A stretch of 64,000 nucleotides of DNA from the NCBI RefSeq assembly GCF_000003815.2, contig NC_049993.1, forward strand, positions 7,935,762 through 7,999,761, in the 5' to 3' direction. Both the position numbers and the translations under genes were made by a program. The notes under the pieces are model-generated. The model ran no database searches, had not been told where the DNA came from, and saw only the letters and a program-made list of their open reading frames with translations. Positions 51,901 through 61,940 of the stretch are shown here, in pieces (position 1 is the stretch's first letter; each line of letters opens with the position of its first letter). The DNA is from Branchiostoma floridae. Its lineage: Eukaryota > Chordata > Leptocardii > Amphioxiformes > Branchiostomatidae.

Positions 51901-54094
51901 CATAACAGAATGGTGATTTCAGCAAGCTTGTCATTTTAAGTAACATCAGCTCTACACAGTTTTATTTAAAAAAAGTGAATTGAAAGAAACTAATGCATTA
52001 TGAGCTATCCCAGGTATGAATACACTTCAGGTAATCCAAGTGTTTTTAAAAGACATTCCAGAGAAGGCCTTGATAAAAACATCATTGGTCTTATATACAA
52101 TACCAGGTGGAGATACCAGGGTAGGGAATCTCCCAAGCAGCCCTCGTCACCCCTGCTTTGCCTATTGGGTCATGCAGTTAGTCCTCCCTCATAGTGAGCA
52201 ATTGAGCTGGTCTCAATCATGATGTTTCTGTCCTAGGGCAAAGAGATGCTGTTACAGTTACAATGTAACCCGTAACCTTGGTCTTGTTACATGGTGACCA
52301 TCAAGTAAAATAAAAAAGATATGAGAGTTGACATTATGACTATACTTCATTCCAGACCTGCGTGGTTGCCCAAGTGTACGCCATGGGGCGGGACCCCCAG
52401 CTGTTTCCTGATCCAGACGAGTTTAAACCCGAGCGCTGGTTGAGAACAGGAGAGGCTCACGATGAAATCAACCCGTACAGCTCTCTGCCATTTGGCTTCG
52501 GGCCACGCAGTTGTCTTGGTACGTTGGAATCATAAAAACCAACAGTCCCATGGCAGCACACCTGGGGCAATTACTTTCGTATTGAGGTCACCTGATGTAG
52601 TGCCAAATGGCAGCCGCTCCAGACCCTTGAAATTTAGGCCCCCCCTATTGTAAGCTCCTTACAATTCAGCCCCTGGCTGCAAAGAGAGAGTAGTCTGCCC
52701 ACCCAATAAAAAAATCACAGTCAGTGTTTTATTTTGTTGACTTCATTGAAGCAATTTGATACTTTTGGGGTTGTCTTAAGACATAGAACAAACAAACAAA
52801 CAACAATTACCTTATTGAAATATCAAAATTTATGCTCTTTAATGATAACAGGCTGCCAATAATGCCAGCTTTTGTTTTTTCCTGATTCTATCTTGATACG
52901 TCAACCATCTTACCCCTTATACTTCTGTGCTGTTGATCGACCATGAAGTCATTTGTGTCTTTTTTTCAGGTCGTCGTGTGGCAGAGGTCGAGCTGCAACT
53001 CCTTCTTGCAAAGGTAGGGGGCTCTCTTCATTTAAAAGCATGACTTGATAAGATGCAGTGACCCACCTACATTGTACATGTGCATTTATTCCCTCTTAGT
53101 CATAGTCATCTTAGATACAACAAAAGAAGTGAACTGGAGCTAGAATAGCATATAGATTCCAGGCTACTCTCAACTCAGTGCCAACATTGGTTGGAGATCT
53201 AGTGGTCTGGATGAAAGTTGTAGAAAAGAAAAGGTTGTTGAAATTTCATGTAATCTGTATGTCATCTTTGAAGTCCAGGAAGATATTAGCTACCTACAAA
53301 TTATGTATGATATTAAATGGGCTGATAAAGTATACAGTATCCAGAAGGTGGCTATTATGTCACCCTATAAGTGGAACACTGAGGATAGTGTAGTGTTTGA
53401 GTGAACTGTTTTCCCTCCCACAGATGTCCCAGCAGTTTGTGCTGAGTCAGGTTGAGTGAACTGTTTTCCCTCCCACAGATGTCCCAGCAGTTTGTGCTGA
53501 GTCAGGTTGAGTGAACTGTTTTCCCTCCCACAGGTGTCCCAGCAGTTTGTGCTGAGTCAGGTTGAGTGAACTGTTTTCCCTCCCACAGGTGTCCCAGCAG
53601 TTTGTGCTGAGTCAGGTTGAGTGAACTGTTTTCCCTCCCACAGATGTCCCAGCAGTTTGTGCTGAGTCAGGTTGAGTGAACTGTTTTCCCTCCCACAGAT
53701 GTCCCAGCAGTTTGTGCTGAGTCAGGTTGAGTGAACTGTTTTCCCTCCCACAGATGTCCCAGCAGTTTGTGCTGAGTCAGGTTGAGTGAACTGTTTTCCC
53801 TCCCACAGATGTCCCAGCAGTTTGTGCTGAGTCAGGTTGAGTGAACTGTTTTCCCTCCCACAGATGTCCCAGCAGTTTGTGCTGACTGCTGAGTCAGGTT
53901 GAGTGAACTGTTTTCCCTCCCACAGATGTCCCAGCAGTTTGTGCTGAGTCAGGTTGAGTGAACTGTTTTCCCTCCCACAGATGTCCCAGCAGTTTGTGCT
54001 GAGTCAGGTGGAACCAGAAGAGATTTCCTCAGTAGCGCAGCCGTTACTGATGCCGGAGACACCCCTGCACCTCCGGTTTGTGGACAGGAAGTAA
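42960..54094 (+). CDS. Mitochondrial-clan cytochrome P450 (complete, 11 exons plus one alternative)
   Basis: Exons: 42960-43107, 46068-46293, 46764-46919, 47425-47621, 48963-49166, 49693-49862, 50829-50995, 51372-51450 or 51490-51568, 52356-52518, 52970-53013, 53981-54094. The joined frame is about 555 residues, slightly longer than typical mitochondrial P450s. The start (MMSVPVISGSRQRLSAVVGR) is Arg-rich, without acidic residues and fits a matrix-targeting peptide. The proline-rich LPGPPSVPVLGN follows, then ESICTVLFNERMG, the I-helix LMGAAIDTTSNTL, the K-helix KETLR, PERW, and the heme motif FGFGPRSCLGRRVAE with cysteine ligand. The GRRVAE ending is typical of the mitochondrial clan (CYP24/27/11 relatives). 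It would hydroxylate a sterol or other lipid using adrenodoxin-delivered electrons in the inner mitochondrial membrane; the substrate is unknown. All exon phases agree. Confidence 0.9.
43153..43240 (-). repeat. tRNA-like or SINE-derived relic in P450 intron 1
   Basis: The minus strand shows a box-A-like ATGGCGTAACGGTTTAGCGT and a box-B-like GGGTTGGAATCCC, with mismatches in the T-loop core (TTGGAA instead of TTCGAA). It is not a functional tRNA by eye. Confidence 0.35.
43590..44540 (-). mobile_element. LINE 3' fragment with RNase H domain (I-clade-like)
   Basis: The minus strand, continuous at 43746-44435 and extending to about 44520, encodes LLCDCKAAIETV, ITWCPGHMGIPGNEIADKEA (RNase H core) and a zinc-knuckle-like CTNCGAVETTNHFLYHCPRY. 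The tail is a CAA-type trinucleotide run (GTT on the plus strand, 43595-43610). It lies inside the first P450 intron, antisense to the gene, and is truncated 5'. Confidence 0.8.
44780..45190 (-). mobile_element. LINE C-terminal fragment (L2-like, same group as 36000-37318)
   Basis: The minus strand encodes KNKLRSYRLFK, then HKLHIETGRHTRTPLKQRLC and CNLDRIEDERHFVVDC, the same zinc-knuckle layout as 36842-36960. It lies in P450 intron 1. Confidence 0.7.
45246..45890. repeat. Foldback element with long inverted arms
   Basis: The left arm TGCCTAAACACCACAAACGA, TATGCAGTGTATATGGGTCA, GCTCTGGAGACATTGTTTAT, TCCTACGTATTCACCAGTTA is mirrored in reverse order by the right arm ending TTTGTGGTGTTTAGGCA. 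Arms are about 230 bp with about 90% match by eye, around a centre of roughly 150 bp. The arm tips are short arrays of CACCACAAACGACC. A half copy is at 12395-12720. Confidence 0.8.
46950..47165. repeat. Interspersed repeat, copy 1 (GGGTAGGGAATCTCCC family)
   Basis: The block GGGTAGGGAATCTCCC ... AAGAGATGCTGTTACAATTA ... CAATGTAACCCGTAACCTTG is repeated at 52118-52312 in a later intron of the same gene, about 85-90% alike by eye. Confidence 0.75.
48540..48938 (+). mobile_element. LINE 3' end inserted just before a P450 3' splice site
   Basis: The plus strand encodes RLCTFCSINTLENETHSISQ and CTHYETERNTLFQTV, the zinc-knuckle segment seen at 36842-36960. It ends TAGCCTTCGGGCTTAATTTT followed by GCAAATAAACATTATCATC. 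It stops about 24 bases before the exon at 48963. Confidence 0.7.
49212..49440 (+). repeat. tRNA-derived SINE
   Basis: The head GTGGCGCAGTCGGCAGGGTG (box A) and GGTTCTGGGTTCGAATCC (box B) resembles a tRNA with CAT in the anticodon position. The body has the CTTGGGAAA...GGCAGTTTACACGACTTTCC motif common in invertebrate SINEs. It lies in a P450 intron. Confidence 0.7.
49900..50665. repeat. ~22-bp minisatellite, interrupted by an inverted-repeat insertion
   Basis: The unit GACTGACATTATCACTCCAG is repeated, diverged at 49900-50045 and nearly perfect at 50430-50660. The right part is itself two copies of a larger block that starts GGTATGACATAAGACTGATT (50415 and 50535). The interruption 50046-50414 starts with a hairpin-forming pair (CAGTGTATTCCGTATCACCC and GGTGATGTGGAATACACCGT). 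Confidence 0.85.
51372..51450 (+). CDS. P450 alternative exon 8a
   Basis: 79 nt with acceptor TTGGTTACAG and donor AAG|GTAAAT. It encodes MYPVVHNVSRLLQEDTVLMG then YWLPAK, directly after the K-helix KETLR. This position is substrate recognition site 5. It lacks the conserved proline of the MYPVxP pattern, having histidine instead. Phase in 2, out 0. Confidence 0.75.
51490..51568 (+). CDS. P450 alternative exon 8b
   Basis: 79 nt with acceptor TTGGTTGCAG and donor AAG|GTACAT. It encodes MYPVAPNVSRVLQEDTVLMG then YMLPAK. It keeps the typical P450 proline after the K-helix, so it is the more canonical version. It is a tandem copy of 51372-51450 offset by 118 bp, flanking intron bases included. 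Confidence 0.85.
51690..51890. repeat. Interspersed repeat (TTAGTGCCAAATG family)
   Basis: AGTTAGTGCCAAATGTCAGC, then a second partial unit CTTAGTGCCAAATGGTAGCT and CCCCGCCTATTGTAAGCTCC. A further copy of the family lies at 52565-52712 in the next-but-one intron. Confidence 0.65.
52118..52312. repeat. Interspersed repeat, copy 2 (GGGTAGGGAATCTCCC family)
   Basis: Same family and orientation as 46950-47165. Confidence 0.75.
52565..52712. repeat. Interspersed repeat (TTAGTGCCAAATG family), copy 2
   Basis: GTAGTGCCAAATGGCAGCCG through CCCTATTGTAAGCTCCTTAC and AAGAGAGAGTAG; same family as 51690-51890. Confidence 0.65.
53401..54009 (+). repeat. 55-bp tandem array covering the last P450 3' splice site
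   Basis: Eleven copies of the 3' splice site and first 27 coding bases (MSQQFVLSQ), with starts at 53424, 53479, 53534, 53589, 53644, 53699, 53754, 53809, 53864, 53926 and 53981. The spacing is exactly 55 except one 62-bp step (7-bp insertion near 53882). Copies 3 and 4 have GTG in place of ATG. All but the last run into GTTGAGTGA, a stop two codons after the repeat peptide; only the last continues into VEPEEISS. Confidence 0.92.
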
Positions 54095-55700
54095 AGAAGA
54101 CAACTGTATCCATTTATCGTCTTTTGGGAAAACTGAGAATGAACTGAACCTCAAGTAACGGACAACGGACATCCCTTGCGAGCAATCATCCCGCAGCAAG
54201 ACAGCCAGAGCTACAGAGGTCACATTCTAGAGCTTTTAGTTAATCTTTTGGGACAGTGTTTTAACCATAGGTGTAGTTTTTCTTTGTTGATTCATTGAAA
54301 AAATTGATTTGTAGAAAATGTATACAAAATGTCACAATACAGTAGCTAAGGGTTTTCGTAATTTTTAAAAGAATGCATAGTCTCATGCCAGAGTTTCTCA
54401 ATCTGGTTGAAATGAACCATTGTTGTATTGAAATGAACAATGTAAAGAAGCAATGACTTTTGAATATGCATGAATTAGTTCAACGAAAAAGTTAATGAAG
54501 ATACACAAAATATAATACGCAAAAAATTTGTAACCATTGTTCAAATATCGTGACGTGTTTCTTAATGAGGATGAAATTGTGGTCAGTTACATTGTATATC
54601 TGACCATAGGCTATCATGTACACTATTATGGACTATCAGACATCTTTAACTCACATGTATGTATGTATATGTCTGAGTGTAGAGATCTGAGTCTGTCAAT
54701 TTAATGAAATTCCCTTAAAAGGATGTAGTGGGCTGGTGACCATGTTTTTGAAGATAGTGTATTTTTGTAATTCATGCAAAACCTAAGGAGTGGAGTTTTG
54801 GGGCTAGTGTGGTGTGATGTTGATCAAACTTTAATCTTATGGAAATCAGGATTACCTGCTCTGTCATTTGTGTAATATTTACATCAACTCTCTTAATGCC
54901 ACTAGGTGCCATAATACCAACAAAAAAAATGCATTTAAGTTTTGTAAGAGATGTACTAGTACCTATATGCATCATCAGTAATCCTGAGCTACATTGTATA
55001 TAATTATACTCACATGTTTAGGTGTCCAAGACAATCTTTAGAAGATACGTTGATGAAGGTTAGACATCCAGGTAATAAGATATGCCAAAAAGCAGTTACT
55101 GAAGCAACTGGATATAATTTTGGAAACGGTCAGACGTTTCAACTAGCATCCAATAGAGCAGCTTCTTCCAGATCCACTGACGTAAACTAGTGTGGTCCAT
55201 GCTAGTTGAAATGTCTGACCATTTCCAAAATCATATCCAGTTGCTTGAGTAACTGCTTTTTGGCAAATCTTTAAAAGAACTCTGTTAAAATGTTTTTGTG
55301 ATATAATAGTAGTATTAAGACACCCAATGGAATTATAAGATGTTACAATTGTTTCCTTCATATTTTACCATATAGAAGTGCTCCAGTGCACATTTCCTGT
55401 AATTTGTGTGTGTAAATTGTACCAAATTCAAATTAAAACTTCTATTTTCTGAAACAAGACAATGTTAAACAAATTCAAAGGAGTTTGTGCTTGTTTGTGT
55501 ATCAAAAGATCAAATTTCCTATCAAATGATGTAAGGTGTGTGTAGATTACCTAATGGTGCAATATAGCTGTGGGCGCTGGGAGGAGCTGCTTTATGGTGG
55601 AAGTCTTGCTTTTAGAAGACAACGTTCTTCCTGAAAGAACAATTGTACAAGTTTGTTAGTCTACTTTTTTTTAGAGAGGGACAAGAATAAATGATTTTTA
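54095..55700 (+). other. Probable P450 3' UTR and downstream spacer
   Basis: No coding content. AATAAA occurs at 55686-55691 (CAAGAATAAATG). A palindromic MITE (55050-55270) lies inside. Confidence 0.4.
55050..55270. repeat. Palindromic MITE-like element (AAGCAACTGGAT family), complete copy
   Basis: AAAAAGCAGTTACTGAAGCA and GGAAACGGTCAGACGTTTCA are mirrored by GTTGAAATGTCTGACCATTT and CAGTTGCTTGAGTAACTGCT. Related: 2287-2432 and 8190-8262. Confidence 0.8.
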
Positions 55701-56050
55701 ATTTGATTATATATTAGTTGTGCTTATATTTTCTTACCACCTTCGTCTCCTTAAAAAGTCATCAGACGTCTCTTTCCTTATATATTTATTAATTTTTATC
55801 TTAAGTGAGTATTGGGTTACTTTTTCATCTTCAACATGTACATTGGAAGTGCGATCTGTGTCACAGCTAAAAGATAACGAAAGACTGAGACATATGAAAT
55901 AATTATGAGTTAAAAATACATTGATGTTATACATCGAATCGATCTTGCTGAAAATTGCATTATGTCCCTGTCCCTGCGTTATGCAGTCACCACTTCTTCG
56001 TTCGTCGAGCAGTTCTGACAAGATGTGTCAATCGGAAGTGACAGCCGAAA

Positions 56051-59000
56051 ATGGCCGAAGTGATCCGGATCTTGCTGGGTATCATGCCCCTCCTGACCGT
56101 ACCGGTCCACTGCGGGAGGGTTACGGTAGGGGAGGACTTCACGGCCGAAGAGATAGTGAGTGTTTGCGGTCATTATGACCGGTCGTGTGCCGTTGAGGAA
56201 ATCGTCTGTGATCCGAAAAAGATACTTGAGTCCGAGGATCTGAAGGCTGTGATCAGCGCCATCAAAGGTATGACAGCATCACCTATTAGGTCATACGTCA
56301 TACAAATGAGATAGTTACTGTACAATTTTTCTGTCAAAAGGATATTTCATAAAGACGTACATAAGCGTGTTATGTACACTTCCAAAATCAGTCTTTTGGT
56401 TAACTTTCTATCAGTGATTCTCCGGTGTTCACTTTGTCCGATTTGTCCATTTAAAATATCAAGCTTTCTTTAACATAGCAATAATTACCTCCATGAAATT
56501 TCATGGAGGTTATATTTTACCCCGCGTTTGTCTGTGTGTCTGTGTGTCTGTCTGTCTGTCTGTGTGTAAACAAAATAACTCAAGAACGGCTGGGTGGATT
56601 TGTTTGATACTTGGTGTGTTGGTAGGGTGTGATGAAAGCTGGAAATGATTAGATTTTGGGCCTCCTAGCGGCTCCCCTTGGTACTGCAGCGCAACTTCCG
56701 GTTTTGCTATCTTGGTGTTCTGAACATGCTATGGTCACGATTTGTGAGCATTAGATAGCTCTTGTGCTCAGGAAGAAGTGACATAAGTTTGGGCCCCCTA
56801 GCGTCTAGTTTTGGGATAGCAGGGGCATTTTTGTCAAAAACTTCTGACGAGGATAACTCAAGAAGGGAACAACGGATTTTCATGATTTTTGGTATGTAGG
56901 TACCTTGGACAATGTTGTACAAGATGAAATACTAATTATGCAAAATAGGAGCAAATTTGCATAATTAATGACAACATTCAATCATAGCAGTTTTTTCTAT
57001 GTATCTCTTGTCTTGGACGTGATATGGTCTTGAAATTTGGGTAGTAGATAGCTTTCAGTGTCATGACAAAGTGGAGCAAGTTTCAGCCCCCTGACATCTA
57101 ATTTAGGAAATGCAGGGGCATTTTTGTCAAGACATTCCAAAGAGGATAACTGCAGAAAGGATTGAGGGATTGGCATCATATTAGGCATGCGGGTACCTTA
57201 GGCAAAGATGTTCATAATGATATACATGTTATGCAAATGAGGACTTAATTTGCATAATTAATGAGGAAATTGTATAATTCCATTGTTTTCATTAACTGGA
57301 CTTCAATAAATGTAACACATGTTAATTATGATAGGTGGAATATAAGCAGATACTAAATATGGTAATGAGGAACTTATTTGCATAATTTATGTAAAAATTG
57401 CAAAACCGCTTTATGATTAATAATGGGAATTTTATAATTGTGACATGTGTACGATTGTCAATGATGAACAACACCATGCATAAATTATGTTAATGTCTTA
57501 GTCATTTGCATGAAATTTACAAAAGCTCTAAATTTTCATGGAGGTATGAGGTCGCCGAACTCTAGTTGTTCCCTGCGTCTTGTGAAATGACGGTATCTTT
57601 GATTATGCTCAATACGATGTGTTTCGTTTGCAAGAAATAAAGACGAACACAGAGAACCAAAACTTGAGAAGTAAAGGTAACGATTCAAAAGTTATTAGGT
57701 AGTTATATGACTTTAAAGACAATATGAAAGCTATAACGTTACTAGTGGTTTCGAAGAATCTGCAGTGTTGGTAACGTTGTTTTACAAATAACATTCCCCA
57801 ACACGTAGGTGTCTTACGTGACTTGAATGTTCTGAAATGCGAAGATAAAAAAAAGCTAAATGGATGCTAATTGAATCAAACCAAGGCAGTTTTCCCAGTG
57901 GAGTATATTATAGAGTCATTATGACTGATAATCGTCTCTGCTCGTCCATGTTGGAACTCGTGATATTCAAGACTACAGGTCAACGCCCAATAAGTCAATG
58001 ACCCTCTATCATGAATTTGTATGAAAAGTTCAAACACAAAGTTTTTTCTAAACATTACCACATGTAGTCAACGTAGTCTACAGTCCAAACTCAGGATTCG
58101 GCCAAACCCACTAGCTCATCCCTGTACTTCTATACATACGTGTGTTGGGCTCCTTATCGTGCAAGTTAAAGATTTGACCTCCATACACGACCCCCACTTA
58201 AGGCAAAACGTCCCCTCCGAAGGATGATCTAACATCCTGTACATGAGATAGCAAAACGGGTCACCAAAAGGGAACTTGACATAACGTAACGCAATCTGCG
58301 AAAGTGGAGAGCGGTAGTATTGATTTTTGTGAGTCGCAAGCCAGGCTAAGTACCGCTTTAATGCAATAATATGAGATTGTAAACGATAAGAGTGGCACTT
58401 ATATGGCCTGTCTGTCTCCCAGGGGTTCGGGGAATGGAGAAATTGTGATGTAGAACAGACGTCTTTCAACATCAATATGGCGGAGCTCTTCATATTTTAG
58501 CATTCAATCTTATTCGTCGTCTTCTTCAGTCAAACACGACTAGTTTTTCCAAGTACACTGCATCGTCCTACACTCCCATTGATAAGCGTGGTGGGCTGTT
58601 TCACATGCAGGGCCCCGGGGCTTTGGCAATTTATAGATCTTTAAAATACCACTAAACCAAGGGTCAATCATTGACAAGACATACAGTCTATTTTGTTTTT
58701 ATCTGTCCATTAATATATGGATGTTAATTTTCCACTTTGAAAATCAGCTTCTCTAGACAAGCTCGGATAGAAATATTGCCCAAAGGCAGGGGATCGTTGC
58801 CTTAGTGATGATTGTTACTCAAACTCTAAAGAAGTTGAAGGGGACAGCTACCAGCCAGAAGAAAGTAACGACCCCCTTCTGACTCTACTTTGAAGCTTCG
58901 AAGGTGCACAATGACATTGAGTGACCACCAATAACCACCTAACCACCCTATTCTGAACCACTTTTCCGAATCTTTATACAACTATATTTCCAGGTATCAC

Positions 59001-60551
59001 GTATCCCATCCGCAAACATCAGTGTCGTCATCATGGTGACTTTAAGGCTGTTCTTGTCCTGTTACCATGGTTACCCCCTGACGACAGACTCCCAGAGCGC
59101 GCCTGTAACCAGACAGTGTCTCCTGTCGGAGACCGGTACAGAGTGGCGGAGCGTATAGCAGCTGGTGTGGGGCTCAGGAGATTCCGGAACAAGTCCGAAT
59201 GTGGTGAGACTGTGGCTTTATCTTTCCTTGTTGGAACCAACATCATATGATAAAGACACAAACACCCCAACTAACGTAAGTTAGCTTGATTCTCATTTCC
59301 GTCGTCGTTGTCATGGTCACAATTCCCTCGTTAAGGTAGTTCCGAAGGGCGGATATACCGGTTTGCAGATTCAGATGGAGAATCTGGTGTGTTACACCGA
59401 AGGGTGATTATACCGGCTATATAGATACAGTACAGATACAGAAGCTGGAGCGATGATACCGGCCATACAGATACAGATACAAAAGCTGGCGTGTTACACC
59501 GAAGGGTGGTTATACCTGCTATACAGATACAGCACAGCTACAGGTTTGTATGTTGCATGTACACAAGAGCGATGATACCGGCTATAAAGCTACAGATACA
59601 GAAGCTGGTGTGTTACACCCAAGAGCGGTTATACATGTACCCATCACAAGGATACATATAGACAAACATGTACACAGTGCACATATAAACACAGGTATTC
59701 TGTCCCTTGCAGGGTTTGTTTCCGTTTTCTCCCTCAGAGAACCGGCCTTTTCCATGTGGGTTAAAAACGACGCCAACAGAAACCAGACTAGAGAAGTCAC
59801 CAGGCGGATGAACGACACCTTCACACGGCTGTTGTCAACGGCCAGAAGAGAAGCAGTCATCACAGCAGTTGAGGAACTGACACTGCCATGCGATCTCCGG
59901 TAGGCTAACGCTTAGCTGCACTTTTACATTAAATCGCAAGAGAGCATTATTGCTTCCTAATCTCAAAGCAGATCTTGACTTGAGGTAGAAGATCTGATAA
60001 TATCGACAGTGCACCATAAGAAGTAACAGACGTTCTAGCGTGTACGTATGCTTTTCAACCACTTTTAATAATGTAAGGTATACTCTTAACCATGCATACT
60101 TACTCCAAATTACATATTTTTCAGGACCCTTCTTCAATCGTCCTTCGCACGCAGACACTACTAGTATATACATCAATGCTGTACTTATCATCATCGTATA
60201 CTTATAAGAACCATGCAAAAGTGATGAGAAGGTTTTCAACGCTTCTATAATCTTCTTTTCAGTCCGCCCATTTTTGCTCGGACTCTACGGAAACCAAGGA
60301 GCGACCTGCAGTTCCAATTTGCGCCACCATGCGACCAGAACACTACCCTGCAGCACATCGAAATTCTTGGATTCAAGCTTACCATCGACGAACTCGTCTA
60401 CCTGACTTTCGCGGCAGTCGGAACGCTGACTATAATCATCATGACGTGCTGTATCTGCAAGCTTTGCTTAGAGACGTCTAAGTTCCGGAATGTGCGCCAG
60501 TTTTACCACGGGGCACATAATGAAACTCAGGACGAAATTTTAAGTACGTAA
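56051..60551 (+). CDS. Single-pass membrane protein, MOLO1/TPM-domain-like (four exons)
   Basis: Exons are 56051-56267, 58994-59203, 59713-59899 and 60263-60551, together about 300 residues. ATG at 56051 starts a signal peptide (VIRILLGIMPLLTVPVHCG). The ectodomain has VCGHYDRSC, VCDPKKIL, FKAVLVLLPW, AERIAAGVGL, SECGFVSVFSLRE and a cysteine near CDLRPP. A helix (LVYLTFAAVGTLTIIIMTCC) and a short cytoplasmic tail ending DEILST follow. The CDP..IL start, A..IA..GL helix and GFVSVFSL strand resemble the MOLO1 family, known from a nematode accessory subunit of acetylcholine receptors. The end is uncertain: AAGTACGT at 60542 could be a donor leading to further exons rather than the TAA at 60549-60551. 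A paralogue starts at 63290. Confidence 0.65.
56487..57570. repeat. Interspersed repeat with ATTTTCATGGAGGT termini (~1.1 kb)
   Basis: It starts TTACCTCCATGAAATTTCAT and ends AAATTTTCATGGAGGTATGA. The interior has two related blocks (GAGGATAACTCAAGAAGGGA at 56860 and GAGGATAACTGCAGAAAGGA at 57130, each with a GGTACCTT follow-on) and several TTTGCATAATT words. It fills part of intron 1 of the MOLO1-like gene. No transposase seen. Confidence 0.7.
59340..59640. repeat. Degenerate tandem repeat in intron 2 of the MOLO1-like gene
   Basis: Units with GTGTTACACCGAAGGGTG, TATACCGGCTATA and AGATACAGAAGCTGG repeat four or five times with variable length. Confidence 0.7.
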
Positions 60552-61221
60552 TTTTCACTACAGTATTTGATAGGTTATTATCCGTGGCCTTACATTATAA
60601 GGAAGTTACGAACTACACCATAGTGAGATCTGAAGTAATAGTCAAGAAGAACATTAATCATACCTCCCTGTTCTGAGGTGATGTCTTGGTATAACGTTAG
60701 ATGCAAACCAAATCAATCTTATGGCAACGTAACGATGTAACGAAAAGAGTATATGGCAAGGCAATGTTCCTGTTCTAACAATAAGTCGAAACTAAGATCT
60801 AAACTACTGTATATAGAGAATTGAAATAAGCATGATGCTTAAGTACTATAATCTGTAATTTGTTACCATACCTGTCAACACTATTTAATGTATCTGCAAA
60901 ATGCTGAATACCACTAACAAAACGCAAGGCGCCTATCAATATTTAGGAAAACAGTGAAGTTGTTAATGATTAGCATTAAATGAAGCACATTCCCCTGGGC
61001 TCTTATTTCCTGATCTCATAGTATTACGTACTAGCACACCACCAATGTCAATATCCGTACACCTATTCTGCAGAGGAGCAAACAGAAAAGCGTACCGGAG
61101 CTAGACTAGTATGACTAACAGGCTACCTTACATATTGGATTTCAAGCGTGCTTAACGTTATAACAAATGGTAAAGATGCTACTAATGAAATAACCTTTCA
61201 GCCTGAATGACTTTCCTAAAA

Positions 61222-61325
61222 ATTCTATTCTATTCTATTCTATTCTATTCTATTCTATTCTATTCTATTCTATTCTATTCTATTCTATTCCATTCTATTT
61301 CATTCTATTCCACTCTATTCTATTT
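61222..61325. repeat. ATTCT pentanucleotide microsatellite
   Basis: About twenty units, perfect at first, with CATT and CACT variants near the right end. Confidence 0.95.
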
Positions 61326-61902
61326 TAGCACCTCAATAAAAATAGCCAGAATAGACCCAGCAATTGGCACTAACATAAATCGCAAAAGTCGATTTCTTTT
61401 TCCTTTCGAGTTGCAAAGTAAATTCTTCGACGATTACCAGACGTCGATCGGGAGAAGTAGCAACAACCCTCTCGTGCGCGAAAATAAAAATCGATAAAAG
61501 AGTAGAGCTGTCTGTGTTCCCGTGGGGAGGGGGGCAGGTGTACGGGCTCAAATGTTACATACGGGGTATTACAGTCGAGTTGGTGTTCTTCACGGATGGA
61601 TTCTGACAAGGTGAACACACTGAATCTCCGTGTCAGTGAACTGTGTCCACATGAAAAGCCAAATTTTAGTTCATTGATGAGTAACGAGTACATTCTGTCT
61701 TCATTACTTCTACACCACGCTTTAAGGATCGATTCGTTGACCGAATGTGACCTCCTCTTGTTACGCTTTTTGGTAAAACTATAATAAGGAGGTTATAACG
61801 GAAGTTGTCACGAAATTGTGTGGGATAGAAGACTCAATTCAACGTCCAAAACGCTAGCATACAGGTTGTGTATATAACGTTACTGTGCATGTGTGCCTTT
61901 CT

Positions 61903-61904
<2 letters not shown>

Positions 61905-61939
<35 letters not shown>

Positions 61940-61940
61940 C
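61905..61940. repeat. GT dinucleotide microsatellite
   Basis: Alternating GT run, continuing into diverged GTATGCACGTACG stretches. Confidence 0.9.

Noticed and set aside
61207-61497. Open frame with repeated LFYSI
   Set aside because: It is a translation of the ATTCT microsatellite.
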